DNA of 64,000 bases from Aureococcus anophagefferens (GCF_000186865.1 NW_008705568.1:1017513-1081512); one strand, 5' to 3'; counted from the first letter of the stretch, positions 8,858-18,722 are shown. Made by a program: numbers and translations. Notes: generated by a model not told the origin, from the letters alone.

Positions 8858-9853
8858 ATGGCCCGCGTCGTGGTCGCCGCGACCGCGCTGCTGCGCGTCG
8901 CCCTCGCCGCGGCGACGCAGCCGTCGGCGCCCGAGCTCATCGAGCACTTCGGCCTGCGCGTGCCCGTGGCGACGCGCGCGACGTCGTGGCGCCCGAGTAG
9001 CGCGTCGTGCACGGGCTTCGCCGTCGCCGGCGACGACGGCGGCGCCGGTGGCGTCGCGTCCGTCGCGGCCATCGACGGCCTCGTCGACGAGCCGCTGCGG
9101 CGCGCGCTCCTCGCGGCCATGGGCGAGGACGACGCGCGCTTCGAGGCCGGCCCGTCGCCGGAGGCGTGGACGACGGGCCTGCTGGACCACGACGACGACG
9201 TCGGGAGCGGTGCTGTGGAGGGCGCGCCGTCGCTGGGCCTGAGGCCGCGCGTGCTCGCGGGGCTACGCGACGCCGGCGCCGTCGTCGAGCTCGAGTCGCG
9301 CCTGCGCGCGTGGCTCGTGCACGCCAACGGCGGCGACGAGCGGCTCGTGCTCAGCCGCGTGCCGTTCCAGGCGCTCGGCGGCGCGGACGTGCCGACCTTG
9401 GTCGGCAACGCGCCGGTCCACGGCGACGGCGTCGCCTACGCGTGGCACGTCGACGGCGACCCGTCCGCGCCGCCGCCGTCGCCCTGGCGCGACGCTTTTG
9501 GTGATTATCCGAACCGCGCGCCGGGCGCGCCGCGCTGGGTCACCGCGCTCGTCTACGTCGGCCGCGAGTGGCGGGACGCGTGGGCCGCGCCGACGCGGTT
9601 CCTCGACCCGGCGGGGCCGCGCGTGCTCGAGGTATCGCCCGCGCCGGGCCGCGTCGTCCTCTTCGACGCGGACCTCGGCCACAGCGTCACGGCGCCGGCC
9701 GCGGCCGCGGGGAAGCGCGCGCGCTTCTCGCTCGCGCTCAAGCTCGTCGTCCACCCGGGCGGCGGCGACCGCGCGGAGCTCGGGGTTTTCGACGACGACG
9801 GCGAAACCCGGGGCGCCTTCCGCGCGCTGCGCCGCGACGACTTCCCGCCGTAA
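8858..9853 (+). CDS. Secreted 2-oxoglutarate/Fe(II) oxygenase-like protein
   Basis: 331 residues from ATG 8858; a signal peptide (MARVVVAATALLRVALA) directs it to the secretory pathway. The C-terminal half has the prolyl-hydroxylase-type jelly roll: YAWHVDGDPS supplies HxD, VTALVYVGREW is the next strand, GRVVLFDADLGHSVTAP supplies the distal histidine, and ARFSLALKL gives the arginine that binds 2-oxoglutarate. Expected chemistry is hydroxylation of a protein or small molecule using oxygen and 2-oxoglutarate. The substrate cannot be read from sequence. The stop lies 5 bp from the stop of the convergent WD40-like gene. Confidence 0.7.
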   Translation: MARVVVAATALLRVALAAATQPSAPELIEHFGLRVPVATRATSWRPSSASCTGFAVAGDDGGAGGVASVAAIDGLVDEPLRRALLAAMGEDDARFEAGPSPEAWTTGLLDHDDDVGSGAVEGAPSLGLRPRVLAGLRDAGAVVELESRLRAWLVHANGGDERLVLSRVPFQALGGADVPTLVGNAPVHGDGVAYAWHVDGDPSAPPPSPWRDAFGDYPNRAPGAPRWVTALVYVGREWRDAWAAPTRFLDPAGPRVLEVSPAPGRVVLFDADLGHSVTAPAAAAGKRARFSLALKLVVHPGGGDRAELGVFDDDGETRGAFRALRRDDFPP

Positions 9854-9858
9854 TAGCG

Positions 9859-11610
9859 TTAGAGCAGCAGCGCGCGGAACTTGGCGACCGTGGGGTCGCC
9901 GACGGCGCCGACGCTCGCGCCGGCGAGCTCGTCGTCGTGGCCGCGCGCGACGCGCCCCGACGCGGTCAGCGGGCTCGCGTAGGGCCGCGGCGGCGGCTCT
10001 GCGCGGCTCGACCCGACGACGTCGAGGACCTCGTCGCTCAGCTCCTCGTCGTCCATGGACACGGCGAAGAAGCCGTCGACGGTGCGCAGGTCCGTCTCGT
10101 AGGTCGGGAGCTGCTCGACGCCGCCGCAGAAGTCGAGCTCGTCCTCGCACTCCGCGTAGTGGACGTTGTCGAGCAGGAGCTCGTAGCCAACGGGGAAGTG
10201 CGCGCCGGCCCAGACCGTCGCGAAGGTCGCGCCGGCCTCCCGGAGCGCGCCGGAGGAGTCGAGGCAGAGGGCCTCGAGGCGCCGGCTCCGCGGGGGCCCG
10301 TGGACGCGCGTCGCGACGGCTTCGAGGCGCGGCGGCGGCGCGCCCGCGACGGCGCCCGCGCCCGTCTTCTTGCTCGACGGCTTCGGCGCCTGGAAGCGCG
10401 GCAGCGCCGACGGGAGGATCTCCGGCTCGACGTCGGAAGGGACCGCGTCGTCGGAGAGGGACCACGCGAAGACGCGCGACTCGCCCGCGTACGGCTCGCG
10501 CGCCCGCGGGCCCGCGTAGGGCGGCTCCGCGAGCGTCGCGAGCGCCACGACGCCGCCGCCGTCGGCGGCGGCGCCGACGTGGACGCGGTCCCAGACCAGG
10601 GCCGCGGCGCCGACGGCGTCGCCGCGGACCCGCGCGAGGCACGCGGCGCCGAGCGACGCCGCGGCCGCGGGCGGCGTCGACGGGTCGCGGAAGTCCGCGG
10701 CGCGGAAGACGTCGACGGACTTGGCGCCCGCGAGGGCGACGACTCCCCCGGCCGCGGCGAGCCGCGGCTCGGGCCGGAACCCCCGCGGCGCGCCCGCGGC
10801 GGCCGCGCTCCAGTCGAGCTGCGCCGCCGCGGTCCACGCGCCGCGGTCCCGGCGGAAGACGGTGCAGCGGAACGCGGGCGACACGGCCAGCAGCGCCTCG
10901 CCCGCGAAGGCCAGGGCCCAGGACGCGTCGTCGTCCTCGCCGTCGTCGTCGAGGCGCTCGAAGGCCGGCGCGGCGCCGGAGCAGCCGTCGGCGACGAAGA
11001 CCGCGCCCGTGCCGTCGGGCGTCGCGAGCACGAACGCGAACGCGTCGAGGCTCTCCGCGCACGCGAGGTCCGCGGCGTCGTCGAAGTCGTCGAAGCGCTT
11101 CGCCACGCGCGGCGCGCGCGCGCCCGCGCAGCCGTCCTCGACGTCCCAGGCCGCGACGACGACGGACGACGCGTCGTCGCTCTTGGCGGCGTAGCAGACC
11201 GCGAGCGTCCGCGCGCGCGCGCCCCAGGCGACGCGCGCCACGGCCAGGTCGGACTCGGCGCCCTCGTCGTCGCTCGCGTCGTCGTCGTCGTCGTCGGACG
11301 CGCGCGCGCCGTCCGCTCCGCCGCTGTCGCGGCGGTCGGCCTTGCGCGCCGCGGGCGACGGCGCGAGCGACCCGCAGAGCGCGAGCAGCGTCGTCCAGTC
11401 CCAGACCTCGACGGTGCCGTCGCCGAAGCCGCAGGCGACGTGGGACCCGCCGCCGCCGACGCACCAGGCGACGACGGGGCCCGACGCCTTCGACGACAGG
11501 GGCCGCGGCACCTCGGCCCAGCCGCCCACGGGGTAGCGGCCGAGCACGCTCCCCTCGCCGCCGGACAGCACCTCGCGGTGCACGACGCCCGTGCCGACGT
11601 GCTGCACCAT
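9859..11610 (-). CDS. WD40-like beta-propeller protein
   Basis: 583 residues from ATG 11608-11610 (MVQHVGTGVV). VVAWCVGGGGSHVACGFGDG followed by TVEVWDWTTLLALCG is a clear WD40 blade near residue 45. Repeated ALAFAGEALLAV, VVALAGAKSVDVF and SSVVVAAWDVEDG strands suggest further degenerate blades. An Asp-rich insertion (DDDDDDASDDEG), encoded by a GTC/GAC microsatellite around 11280-11300, separates the first blades. The C-terminal 150 residues (YELLLDNVHYAECEDELDFC, FFAVSMDDEELSDEVLD) are acidic and not recognised. It is probably a scaffold; no specific complex can be named. Confidence 0.6.
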   Translation of the reverse strand: MVQHVGTGVVHREVLSGGEGSVLGRYPVGGWAEVPRPLSSKASGPVVAWCVGGGGSHVACGFGDGTVEVWDWTTLLALCGSLAPSPAARKADRRDSGGADGARASDDDDDDASDDEGAESDLAVARVAWGARARTLAVCYAAKSDDASSVVVAAWDVEDGCAGARAPRVAKRFDDFDDAADLACAESLDAFAFVLATPDGTGAVFVADGCSGAAPAFERLDDDGEDDDASWALAFAGEALLAVSPAFRCTVFRRDRGAWTAAAQLDWSAAAAGAPRGFRPEPRLAAAGGVVALAGAKSVDVFRAADFRDPSTPPAAAASLGAACLARVRGDAVGAAALVWDRVHVGAAADGGGVVALATLAEPPYAGPRAREPYAGESRVFAWSLSDDAVPSDVEPEILPSALPRFQAPKPSSKKTGAGAVAGAPPPRLEAVATRVHGPPRSRRLEALCLDSSGALREAGATFATVWAGAHFPVGYELLLDNVHYAECEDELDFCGGVEQLPTYETDLRTVDGFFAVSMDDEELSDEVLDVVGSSRAEPPPRPYASPLTASGRVARGHDDELAGASVGAVGDPTVAKFRALLL

Positions 11611-11875
11611 GGGCGTTGGGCGGTGTGTGCGCGGCGCGCTGCGGTGCCTGCGGTGCCGGAGCTCGAGGCGAAGGCGCCACCCGAGGCTCAAATGCGGCAG
11701 CCTCGGCTGCTCGCTGAACACATGCTGACGATGCAGGCCTCGATGCCGTGGCCGGCCGCGGCGCGCTGGGGCGCTGTGACCGCTCAAAGGCGAAGGCCAG
11801 ACCGATCCCGAGCGCGAATCTGCGGGCTCACGACTGCGACAGGCGCCAACGAGGCATGTGTCTAGCTTGGGCGGA

Positions 11876-13135
11876 TTAGCCACGCGCCGCCGAGAGCAGA
11901 ATCCAGCCGACGCCGTACGTCGCCACGCTGAGATCGACGTCGCACTGCGACTTGGGTCTCGGAAAGCCGCTGGCCAGGACCCTGACGTGGCCGTCGGGTC
12001 CGCGCCGGGACGCGCCGACGGCGCGCTGCGGTTCGGACCAGGCGAAGCTTGCGATTTCGTCGCCGCGGAACGTGGGAAAATTGAACGCGATCATGCGCCC
12101 TTCGAGCGAGACGTCCCCGGCGAGGTCGGGTTCGGGGTCGACGCGGAATCGGCGCATCGAGGCTCCGTCGGTGGCCGGGTCGAAGCGACGCTGCCGGGGA
12201 AGTCCGCGGCGCGACCGCACGCGATGTTTTGGGCTGCATCCGCGACGTCGCCCCGCTGCTGGGTCCTCCCTGGCGCCGTCCGCGTCGAGCGGGACGTCCG
12301 TCCAGGCGCCTTCGAGGCGTCCGCGGCCCTCGTGCGCGTTGTACTTTCGCTCCGCGCGGACGATGGTGAAATGGAGCACGAGAGGCGCGAGGAACGCGTC
12401 GCGAGCCAGGAGCGACTGGGTCAATTTGCAGCACGGGCATCTCCGGTGATCGGGGACCTGCCGCGAGGGCGAGCTTCGAGCGTCGAGATGCTGATAACAC
12501 AGCGACGTCACGTCGTCGAAGTAGGCGCCGATGAAGGCGGCCGGGACGAACGCCACCTGGTCGTCGACGCGAATCTCGCCCCCGTCGGGGGAGCAACCGG
12601 GAGACTCCTTGGCCCCGTGCTCCCAGGACTGGATCTCTCCCGACAACGCGTCGACGTCGAACGTCTCGTTGCCGTAGGGCCATCGTCGCATCCTCGAGTG
12701 GACGGCCGCCGCCGACAGCGACGCGAGCGCCGGCGACGGTCCGTAGAAGAAGAGGTCGAACCGCGACTTGATCGCCCACGCGTAGGCCTCGCCCGTCGCT
12801 CGCTCGCGCTCGCGCATCCGCTCGCCGCACGTCGCGTGCATCGAGTACTGGAAGTTGTGGTTGCGCACGTCGACGACGTCGATGGAGACGGGCGCGTAGA
12901 GCGTTTGAAGCCAGCCCGTCGTCGTCGTCGAGAGGGCCTCGCTCACGACGAGGAAGCTATCGAGCGACGACGCCTGGCGCCGGAGGTCGCCGACGAGGCG
13001 GTTCGCCTGCGATTCCCGCACGGCCTCGCGGTCGAAGGTCCGCAACTGGCCCGTCACGCAGAGCGCGACGCGGAGCGAAGCGGAAGAGCGGAGGAGGAGG
13101 ACACACGTGGCCGCGACGAGTCGCCGCCGCGCCAT
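11876..13135 (-). CDS. Secreted glycosyltransferase-like protein (CVTGQLRTF family)
   Basis: 419 residues from ATG 13133-13135. A signal sequence, MARRRLVAATCVLLLRSSAS, precedes LRVALCVTGQLRTFDREAV. This opening is shared by a protist/algal family of putative glycosyltransferases, often annotated as uncharacterised. Later segments AWAIKSRFDLFFYGPSPALA (a possible acidic sugar-nucleotide site), VDDQVAFVPAAFIGAYFDDV and LTQSLLARDAFLAPL fit the same family. The mature part is probably in the Golgi or extracellular. The frame extends 46 residues upstream of this methionine, but the signal peptide argues for this start. Codon use is less GC-extreme than in neighbours. Confidence 0.6.
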   Translation of the reverse strand: MARRRLVAATCVLLLRSSASLRVALCVTGQLRTFDREAVRESQANRLVGDLRRQASSLDSFLVVSEALSTTTTGWLQTLYAPVSIDVVDVRNHNFQYSMHATCGERMRERERATGEAYAWAIKSRFDLFFYGPSPALASLSAAAVHSRMRRWPYGNETFDVDALSGEIQSWEHGAKESPGCSPDGGEIRVDDQVAFVPAAFIGAYFDDVTSLCYQHLDARSSPSRQVPDHRRCPCCKLTQSLLARDAFLAPLVLHFTIVRAERKYNAHEGRGRLEGAWTDVPLDADGAREDPAAGRRRGCSPKHRVRSRRGLPRQRRFDPATDGASMRRFRVDPEPDLAGDVSLEGRMIAFNFPTFRGDEIASFAWSEPQRAVGASRRGPDGHVRVLASGFPRPKSQCDVDLSVATYGVGWILLSAARG

Positions 13136-14255
13136 CTCTTCGCTTTGGAGCAGGCCCGCGCCGAGGAAGATGCCCGCGAGTCGAAAGTCCTTTTCGACGA
13201 CGGCGGTGCCCGGCGCCGCGGCGACCGAGACGTCGCGCGGCGAGAGGCTCGCCGATTCAGTACAATTCTCCACAGGCAGTGCACTTGCGCCTCGCCACTG
13301 CCACTAGACATCGGCCGATGGGCGCACCAGAACTCAGCGACTTCCGCACCGATTTGGTCGCTTCAAAGCCATGCTGTTCGTCACACACACCCTACGCGAT
13401 GGTCCATCGACTTGGTTTGACGCGCGCCGCCGCGCGCGCGCGAAAATCGGCTGGCACAGGCTGCGACGGCGGTCGATGGCGATGGTCCACGGGGTCACAG
13501 CGCGACCAGAGGCTACCTTGCCCGTCCCTTGGTCATCGCTGCTTGGTTTATGTGTGGACGGAACTGCGTGGACCGTTGGACGGACCCGGGAACCGGTTTT
13601 CGCACGCGCTCGCGACCTCGGCGCGCTGGCGCGAACGCTGTATCGAGACGCGCTTGTGTACGTCGAGAGAGGCTTCTCCGAGGCTGTACGAGCTACAGCG
13701 GCTGGCGCGCGGACCCCTACGACTCGGCCAAGGTGTCAGACACGTTACTGCGACGCCTTCATGGCCTCGACGGCATGGGCCCAAAAGCGCCGATATCGCC
13801 CTGGTGCCAGGCTCAGCATTCGCGCGCGCGTCGCGACGACTACGACCGCGCGTCGAGCTCCGAACGCGATGCCCGTCGAGTGCAGCGTCGTGGGCGCCCT
13901 GCGTTCGACTCCTCGCCCCCAAACCGGCCTTTTTCGAGCCCACCACGTCCAGAAATCGACCCATCGCCGCCGCGCTCCCAGCCATCGACTACCGAACACC
14001 CACGCCCCGCGCGAGCCCGGACGCGAGAGGGCTCCCTTGTGGCTACCTAACAGCGCCCTGGTGGCCCCATGGGGCGCCCTCCTCGCTGCCGAGGGCTGGG
14101 AGCGACTGGTGCTCAGATTTGACAAAATTAGCCCGGCGAAACAGCTCCGACGCTCTCCGAGCGCCTCAGAGAGCATGTGAGCTGATTTCGAGACCTTTTG
14201 CAGCCGCTATGGCATGGATTCCAGCCGTTCTTCTTCGTGTGCGCGCCCCGGACAT
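13136..14255. other. Spacer without a supported gene, left of assembly gap
   Basis: About 1.1 kb with more moderate GC than its surroundings. Several overlapping open frames exist on both strands (for example 13371-14180 plus and 13745-14176 minus), but none has a recognisable domain or the residue bias of the flanking genes. No repeat family or RNA gene was recognised. It may hold regulatory DNA, untranslated regions or a fast-evolving gene. Confidence 0.5.
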
Positions 14256-14305
14256 NNNNNNNNNNNNNNNNNNNNNNNNNNNNNNNNNNNNNNNNNNNNN
14301 NNNNN
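14256..14305. other. Assembly gap of 50 N
   Basis: Fifty unknown bases, a conventional placeholder length, so the true distance is not known. The gap cuts the 3' end of the minus-strand hypothetical gene. Confidence 0.99.
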
Positions 14306-15057
14306 CCGCGCCGGTGGGCGTCGCCGCGCGCCTTCGACCCCGACGAGGGCGTCATCCCGGCGTAGGAGGCGTAGGTCACCTCGCCGTCGCGCTCGCCGAA
14401 GAGGCCCAACGCGATGCGGTTCTCCAGGTGCACCTCCATGCTGTGCTTCTCTAGCTTGCTTTCCGACTCGGCGATGGCGAGCTGTAGTCTAGAGGTAGAA
14501 TTTATTACAAAGTAAAACACGTAGGCCGAGATGGGGGTGAATGAAACCCGCTCGACGTCGATGCCGGACCTGCGGGAGTCGCGTTCACGGCCGCGTGCGC
14601 GAAAAAAATCACCCCCCCGCGCCCACTCGTTTTCGGACGATTCGCGCGATTCCGAAGGCGTAGACCCGTCGTGTCCCGACACGGGTACGCGCGGCTCGAC
14701 CAGGATGACGCGCTCCTTGCCCGCGCGGGCCGCGGTCTCGACGATGCGGCGCACGTCCGGGTACGTGCGGATGAGCCGGCGGAGCTCCGCGCGCTTGTCG
14801 TCCAGGAGCTTCGCGATCTGCTCGTCGCCGGCCGGCAGGCCGAGTTCGAAGTGGTCCAGCTCCCGAATAGCGCCGTCGCAGAGTTCGTCGAGGACATTCT
14901 CGGGCACATCACCATGATGGGGTGCCGCTCGCTGCTCCGGAGTGCGGGGCTTGTTGCGCTTCGCCGAGGGCGTGTCGCCCGAGTTGCCCCGCGGCGTCGT
15001 CCGCTGGAGGTTCGAGCCGGAGGCCTGGGCGCCGGGGGAACCGGTAGGCGTGTGCAT
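14306..15057 (-). CDS. Hypothetical protein, 3' part lost in gap
   Basis: Starts at ATG 15055-15057 (MHTPTGSPGAQASGSNLQ) and reads about 250 residues into the gap. Recognisable folded-looking parts are VPENVLDELCDGAIRELDHF, ELRRLIRTYPDVRRIVETAA and SESKLEKHSMEVHLENRIAL. Together they suggest an all-helical protein of unknown function. The low-GC stretch 14497-14690 between the two parts keeps the frame open but contains TCGTCCGAAAACGAGTGGG, like the core of the introners elsewhere in the window. It also ends in a TAG acceptor-like site, so it may be an old intron of length divisible by three. Confidence 0.45.
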
Positions 15058-15172
15058 TTTGGCGGTGGCGGCGGGCGGCGACGACGGCGGCGGAGGCGAG
15101 GCTTGTGGCACGAATCGGCGAGCGCCGGTCGACGGGCCCCTGCCGTCGGGGAGCAGCAGTCTGCCACAGAAT

Positions 15173-16156
15173 ATGCTGAGACGCAGGATGTTCAGCAACA
15201 TGTTCGGTCCCGCCGCGCGCCCGCTCTCGACGCGCGTGACGACGGAAATCACGGACCACGTGGCCGTCGTGACGCTGGCGCGCCCGAAGAAGATGAACGC
15301 CCTCGACATGGACATGTTCCGCGCCGTGCGCGACGCCGCGCTGGCGCTCCGCGAGAACGCGGACGTGCGCTGCGTCGTCGTCCACGGCGAGGGCCGCGCG
15401 TTCTGCGCGGGGCTCGACGTCAAGTCCGTCATGAGCCCCCTGGACGCGTCCGCGAATACGGCCGAATTACTCGAGCGAAAGGACGGCGCCGTCGCGAACC
15501 TCGCGCAGGAGGTGTCCTACCTCTGGCGCACCGTGCCCTGCCCCGTCATCGCCGCCGTCCACGGCGTCTGCATCGGCGGCGGCTTCCAGATCGCGCTGGG
15601 CGCGGACGTCCGCGTCGCCGCGGCGGAGACGAAGTTCAGTGTCATGGAGGCCAAGTGGGGCCTCATCCCGGACATGGGCGCGACGCTCGCGCTCCGCGAG
15701 CTCGTGCCCCGCGACGTCGCCATCGAGCTCACGACGACGGGCCGCATCTTCCGCGCGGAGGAGGCGAAGGCGCTCGGTCTGGTCACGCGCGTCGTCCCGG
15801 ACGGCGAGCACCTCGCGAGCGCGCTGGCCACGGCGAAGCAGATCGCCGCGGGCTCGCCCGACGCCGCCGCGGCGGCGAAGCGGCTCTGGCACGCCGCCTA
15901 CGACGCGCCGACGGACGCGTCGGCCGATCGGCGCATGCTGCTCCTCGAGACGGAGCTCCAGAAGCGGCTCATGGGCGGCTGGAACCAGCTCGCGTGCACG
16001 GTCAGGGGCCTCGGCGCGCCGCCGGCGCTCCAGCCGGGCTTCTACGCGCGCGACGACGCCTGGTCCCAGGAGGCCGACGACGAGGCGGAGAAGCGCGTCG
16101 CGGCGCTCCTCGACGGCGTCGACTTCGACGAGCCCGCGCGCGCGGAGGCCGCCTAG
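15173..16156 (+). CDS. Enoyl-CoA hydratase/isomerase family protein, mitochondrial
   Basis: 327 residues from ATG 15173. The N-terminus MLRRRMFSNMFGPAARPLST looks like a mitochondrial presequence. VAVVTLARPKKMNALDMDMF, GEGRAFCAGLDVKSV, VPCPVIAAVHGVCIGGGFQI and ADVRVAAAETKFSVMEAKWG give the crotonase fold with its oxyanion-hole loops. GLIPDMGATLALRELVP and EAKALGLVTRVV follow. It acts on acyl-CoA thioesters, most simply in beta-oxidation. The acidic residue near PDMGAT suggests an isomerase-like subgroup (delta3,5-delta2,4-dienoyl-CoA isomerase also has DxG here), so the exact reaction is uncertain. The stop is 3 bp from the convergent stop. Confidence 0.85.
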   Translation: MLRRRMFSNMFGPAARPLSTRVTTEITDHVAVVTLARPKKMNALDMDMFRAVRDAALALRENADVRCVVVHGEGRAFCAGLDVKSVMSPLDASANTAELLERKDGAVANLAQEVSYLWRTVPCPVIAAVHGVCIGGGFQIALGADVRVAAAETKFSVMEAKWGLIPDMGATLALRELVPRDVAIELTTTGRIFRAEEAKALGLVTRVVPDGEHLASALATAKQIAAGSPDAAAAAKRLWHAAYDAPTDASADRRMLLLETELQKRLMGGWNQLACTVRGLGAPPALQPGFYARDDAWSQEADDEAEKRVAALLDGVDFDEPARAEAA

Positions 16157-16159
16157 CTC

Positions 16160-17591
16160 CTAACTCGCGGCTAAGGGGTCGCCGTCGTCGGCGGCGTCGA
16201 ACTCGGCCGCGTACAAGCGCCGCCGCCAGGACCGGCTCCGCGGCGCGTCCGCCCGCGAAACGCAGAGCCGCGCGGCGACGGCGCCGAAGACGAGGAGCGC
16301 GAGGCCGGCGACCAACGCGCGGCCCGGCGAGAGCGCGGGCGCCGCCGTCGCGGCGTCCAGCGACCGGTCGTCGGCGTCGTGGATGGCCGCGCGGACGACG
16401 CGCCAGCTGGACGCGCGCCGCGGCCGGTACGTCCGCGTCTCCATCAGCGTCACGGTCCCGTACTGGCGCGTGTAGCGCAGGGACCCCGGGTTCACGACCG
16501 TCGTTCGCCCAAAGCGCGCGACGCCGCCCGCGGCGTGCGCGCGGCCGTGCGCGCTGAGCAACACGGTGCGCTGGCTCGCGGGCGCCGCCTGTGTGCAAAT
16601 CAAATCTTCAACCCGACTTCAATGTGCGCGTACTCGAATGTTTTGACACGAGCACTTCCGCCGTGCTTCGAGAACTCGCTGAGAGCAATCGAATCGTCCA
16701 AAAATCAGCCGAATCCACTTCGATTTGACCGAGCTAGAGAATTCTGAAGTTTGGCCCCGACGTCCCAGCTCACTGGTTGATTTGCACACAGGGCGCCGCG
16801 AGCAGGTCGTGGAGCGCCGCGCTCCCCGCGTGGAGCGGCTGCTTCCGGATGCCCTTGGGGTCGTCGATGCTGTCGGGGTCGGCGCCCGCGAGGAGGGACG
16901 TGCCCGCGCCGTCGGGGCCCGCGTGCGTGAGGAGGAGGACCGCGTCTCCGGCGGGGATGTTGGAGATGGCCTTCCGCAGCGACTGCTGGCGCTTCTTGAA
17001 CTCGGCGTCGTCGTAGGGGAAGCCGTTGAGCCAGCTCTTCGTCTCGTTGGCGACGCGCGCGCGCTTCTTCGTACTCTTGGACCCGTCGCCCTTGTATTCG
17101 AAGGGCGCCGGCGCGCCTCCGAGGCCCGCGACCCACAGCCCCCGCGTCACCTCCTCGACCTGCTCGTGGGCGTTGCGCGCCTGGTTCGCCGGCGCGGCCG
17201 ACGCGGGCGCGTCGTAGAGCGGCAGCGGGTCCAGCGCGCCGGGCACGAAGTACGCCAGGGGCGCCATCGCCGCCAAGGCCTCGGCGACGGCGGCCGCGCG
17301 CCGCATGTAGGCGTTGGACCGCGGCACGTCGCCGGCGCCCGCCGTGCCCTTGCTCGTCGCCTCGTGGGCCATGGACGTCAGGTCGCCCGTGCAGAGGAGC
17401 ATGTCGTAGCGGCGGCTGTGGCGCTGGAGATGGTCGCGCAGCCGGTACAAGGCGTCGACGTCGTCGTGGATGTCGCCGACGACGACGATGTTGTACTCGT
17501 ACGTTTTCGTGTCGTTGTCTTGGCGCGCGGCAAAGGCGGCGTGCAGCAGCAGCAGTAGTGCTGCTGCTGCGCGCATATTTTTGGCCCCCAT
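16160..17591 (-). CDS. Calcineurin-like metallophosphoesterase with membrane anchor
   Basis: Exons 16800-17591 and 16160-16588 (minus) encode 406 residues. The signal peptide is MGAKNMRAAAALLLLLHAAF. Metal-site motifs appear in order: VVVGDIHDDVDAL (DxH), MLLCTGDLTS (GDxx), VLLLTHAGP and LLSAHGRAH in place of GHxH, then VVNPGSLRY as in many calcineurin-like phosphoesterases. A C-terminal hydrophobic segment, ALVAGLALLVFGAVAARLCV, anchors it, so the catalytic domain is probably lumenal or external. The intron (16589-16799) falls exactly between LHDLL and AAPASQRTV, and the second-exon frame is only reached by using a GC donor. The substrate is unknown. Confidence 0.8.
16589..16799 (+). mobile_element. 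Introner, family A, in metallophosphoesterase gene
   Basis: Element 16589-16791 (203 bp) has a perfect 15-bp terminal inverted repeat (CTGTGTGCAAATCAA) and is flanked by an exact 8-bp duplication GGCGCCGC (16581-16588 and 16792-16799). The host gene is on the minus strand. Its intron is the element plus one duplication copy, 211 nt, starting GC in the duplication and ending AG in the terminal repeat. The core TCGTCCAAAAATCAGCCGAA lies on the plus strand, antisense to the gene. Confidence 0.92.
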
Positions 17592-17656
17592 AAGCCGGCG
17601 ACGATGTTGAAGGGGCACATCGACCTCAATAATCATTCAAACTCGCGCTGGGCAGC

Positions 17657-18715
17657 ATGGAGAGCTCGTTCTTTATGGTTCCAGCTTTAAATGAAGGTCT
17701 CAAAATGAAGTCAAAGCGTCCCCAACCACCCAAGTGGACTTCCGGCCCTTATCGAGGCCGGCGGAGTCCGTCTGGGCCTCCACCTTCATCAATGCCACCA
17801 GACGAAGAACGAGAAGTCGAGCGCCAGAAGCGCCACATGCTCGAGCTGGGGCTCAAGGATCCCGACGAATTCGACCCTGAGGCAACCTGGGAGGAAGAGA
17901 AGAAGTGGGAGGAAGCGATGGGAAAAATTGTCGCTGATTGCTCCATTTGTTACGATCAGCGCCTGGCGGCGAAGATGAAACCGTGTCCGGAGCAGGACGG
18001 CGATCTGGCGTGTGATTCCTGCTGCGAGCCGTGTGAAGGATGCGGCGAGTTCTACATGCTATTGGCGTTCGACGCTGATGACGAGATCGCCTATTGCAAT
18101 CGCTGCTCCAAAGTGTGCGAAACGTGCAACGTCCGCTATCGGAACGAAGATGTCTTCATCTACGACAACCGCGCGTGGTGCAAGGACTGCAACGGCGAGA
18201 GTTCCGCGCTCGCCGAGCAAGCTGAATGGGAAGACGTGGAAGCGCACTGCGAGGAGGAGTACCGGTGCCAGGTGTTTCTCCCGGACAAGCTCCGCAAGCA
18301 AATCGAGTACTACCTCAGCGACGCGAACTTGAAGCACGACGCGTTCTGCCGCGACAAGATTTCGTCGAGCGAGGGCGGGTGGATCTCAATCGACGCCATC
18401 GAGAGCGCACTGCGCATCGTGGACTTGTACGCGGAGGAAGAGGACCTCGTCTACGCGATCAAAACGTCGGCCAAGTTGGAACTGAAGAAAGAAGAGGGGC
18501 GCTATTTCGTGCGCCGCCGCGACAATCGCGCGCTGCCTGCCTGGTCCGAGACGCCTCGCCCGCGCGACAAGAAGCGCCGCCGCGAGTACGGGTCGTACGG
18601 CGGCGGCTACGGCCACAGCGCGGCCGACTGCGACGAGCTGCTCATGCAGGGCGCGAGGCCGTGGGACGACGACGCCGGCGCGGTCATGGGCGCCCTCCGT
18701 GGCCACTACTCATAA
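17657..18715 (+). CDS. La-motif RNA-binding protein with Cys-rich domain
   Basis: 352 residues from ATG 17657. A low-complexity N-terminus is followed by a cysteine-rich block at about residues 95-180 (CSICYDQR, CDSCCEPCEGCGEF, CNRCSKVCETCNVRY, WCKDCNG), probably several zinc sites. A La-type winged helix follows at about 215-290: LPDKLRKQIEYYLSDANLKH, FCRDKISSSEGGWISIDAIE, VYAIKTSAKLELKKEEGRYF. La-motif proteins bind RNA 3' ends or mRNA 5' regions; the zinc block suggests a further contact. Codon use is clearly less GC3-rich than in most neighbours. The stop lies 7 bp from the convergent MFS stop. The start could lie further upstream if a 5' exon exists. Confidence 0.75.
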   Translation: MESSFFMVPALNEGLKMKSKRPQPPKWTSGPYRGRRSPSGPPPSSMPPDEEREVERQKRHMLELGLKDPDEFDPEATWEEEKKWEEAMGKIVADCSICYDQRLAAKMKPCPEQDGDLACDSCCEPCEGCGEFYMLLAFDADDEIAYCNRCSKVCETCNVRYRNEDVFIYDNRAWCKDCNGESSALAEQAEWEDVEAHCEEEYRCQVFLPDKLRKQIEYYLSDANLKHDAFCRDKISSSEGGWISIDAIESALRIVDLYAEEEDLVYAIKTSAKLELKKEEGRYFVRRRDNRALPAWSETPRPRDKKRRREYGSYGGGYGHSAADCDELLMQGARPWDDDAGAVMGALRGHYS

Positions 18716-18722
18716 AGCGAGT

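Noticed and set aside
9263..11865. Several 500-800-codon frames on both strands around the WD40-like gene
   Set aside because: They are shadows of the 2OG-oxygenase and WD40-like genes; only the frames with domain motifs and signal or methionine starts were kept.
13371..14180. 269-codon plus frame in the spacer before the gap
   Set aside because: It starts with ATG but has no domain, no family-like segments and overlaps equally long frames in other phases; chance is more likely.
15001..15030. tRNA-like GGTTCGAGCC string
   Set aside because: No paired acceptor or anticodon stems around it; it is inside protein-coding DNA.
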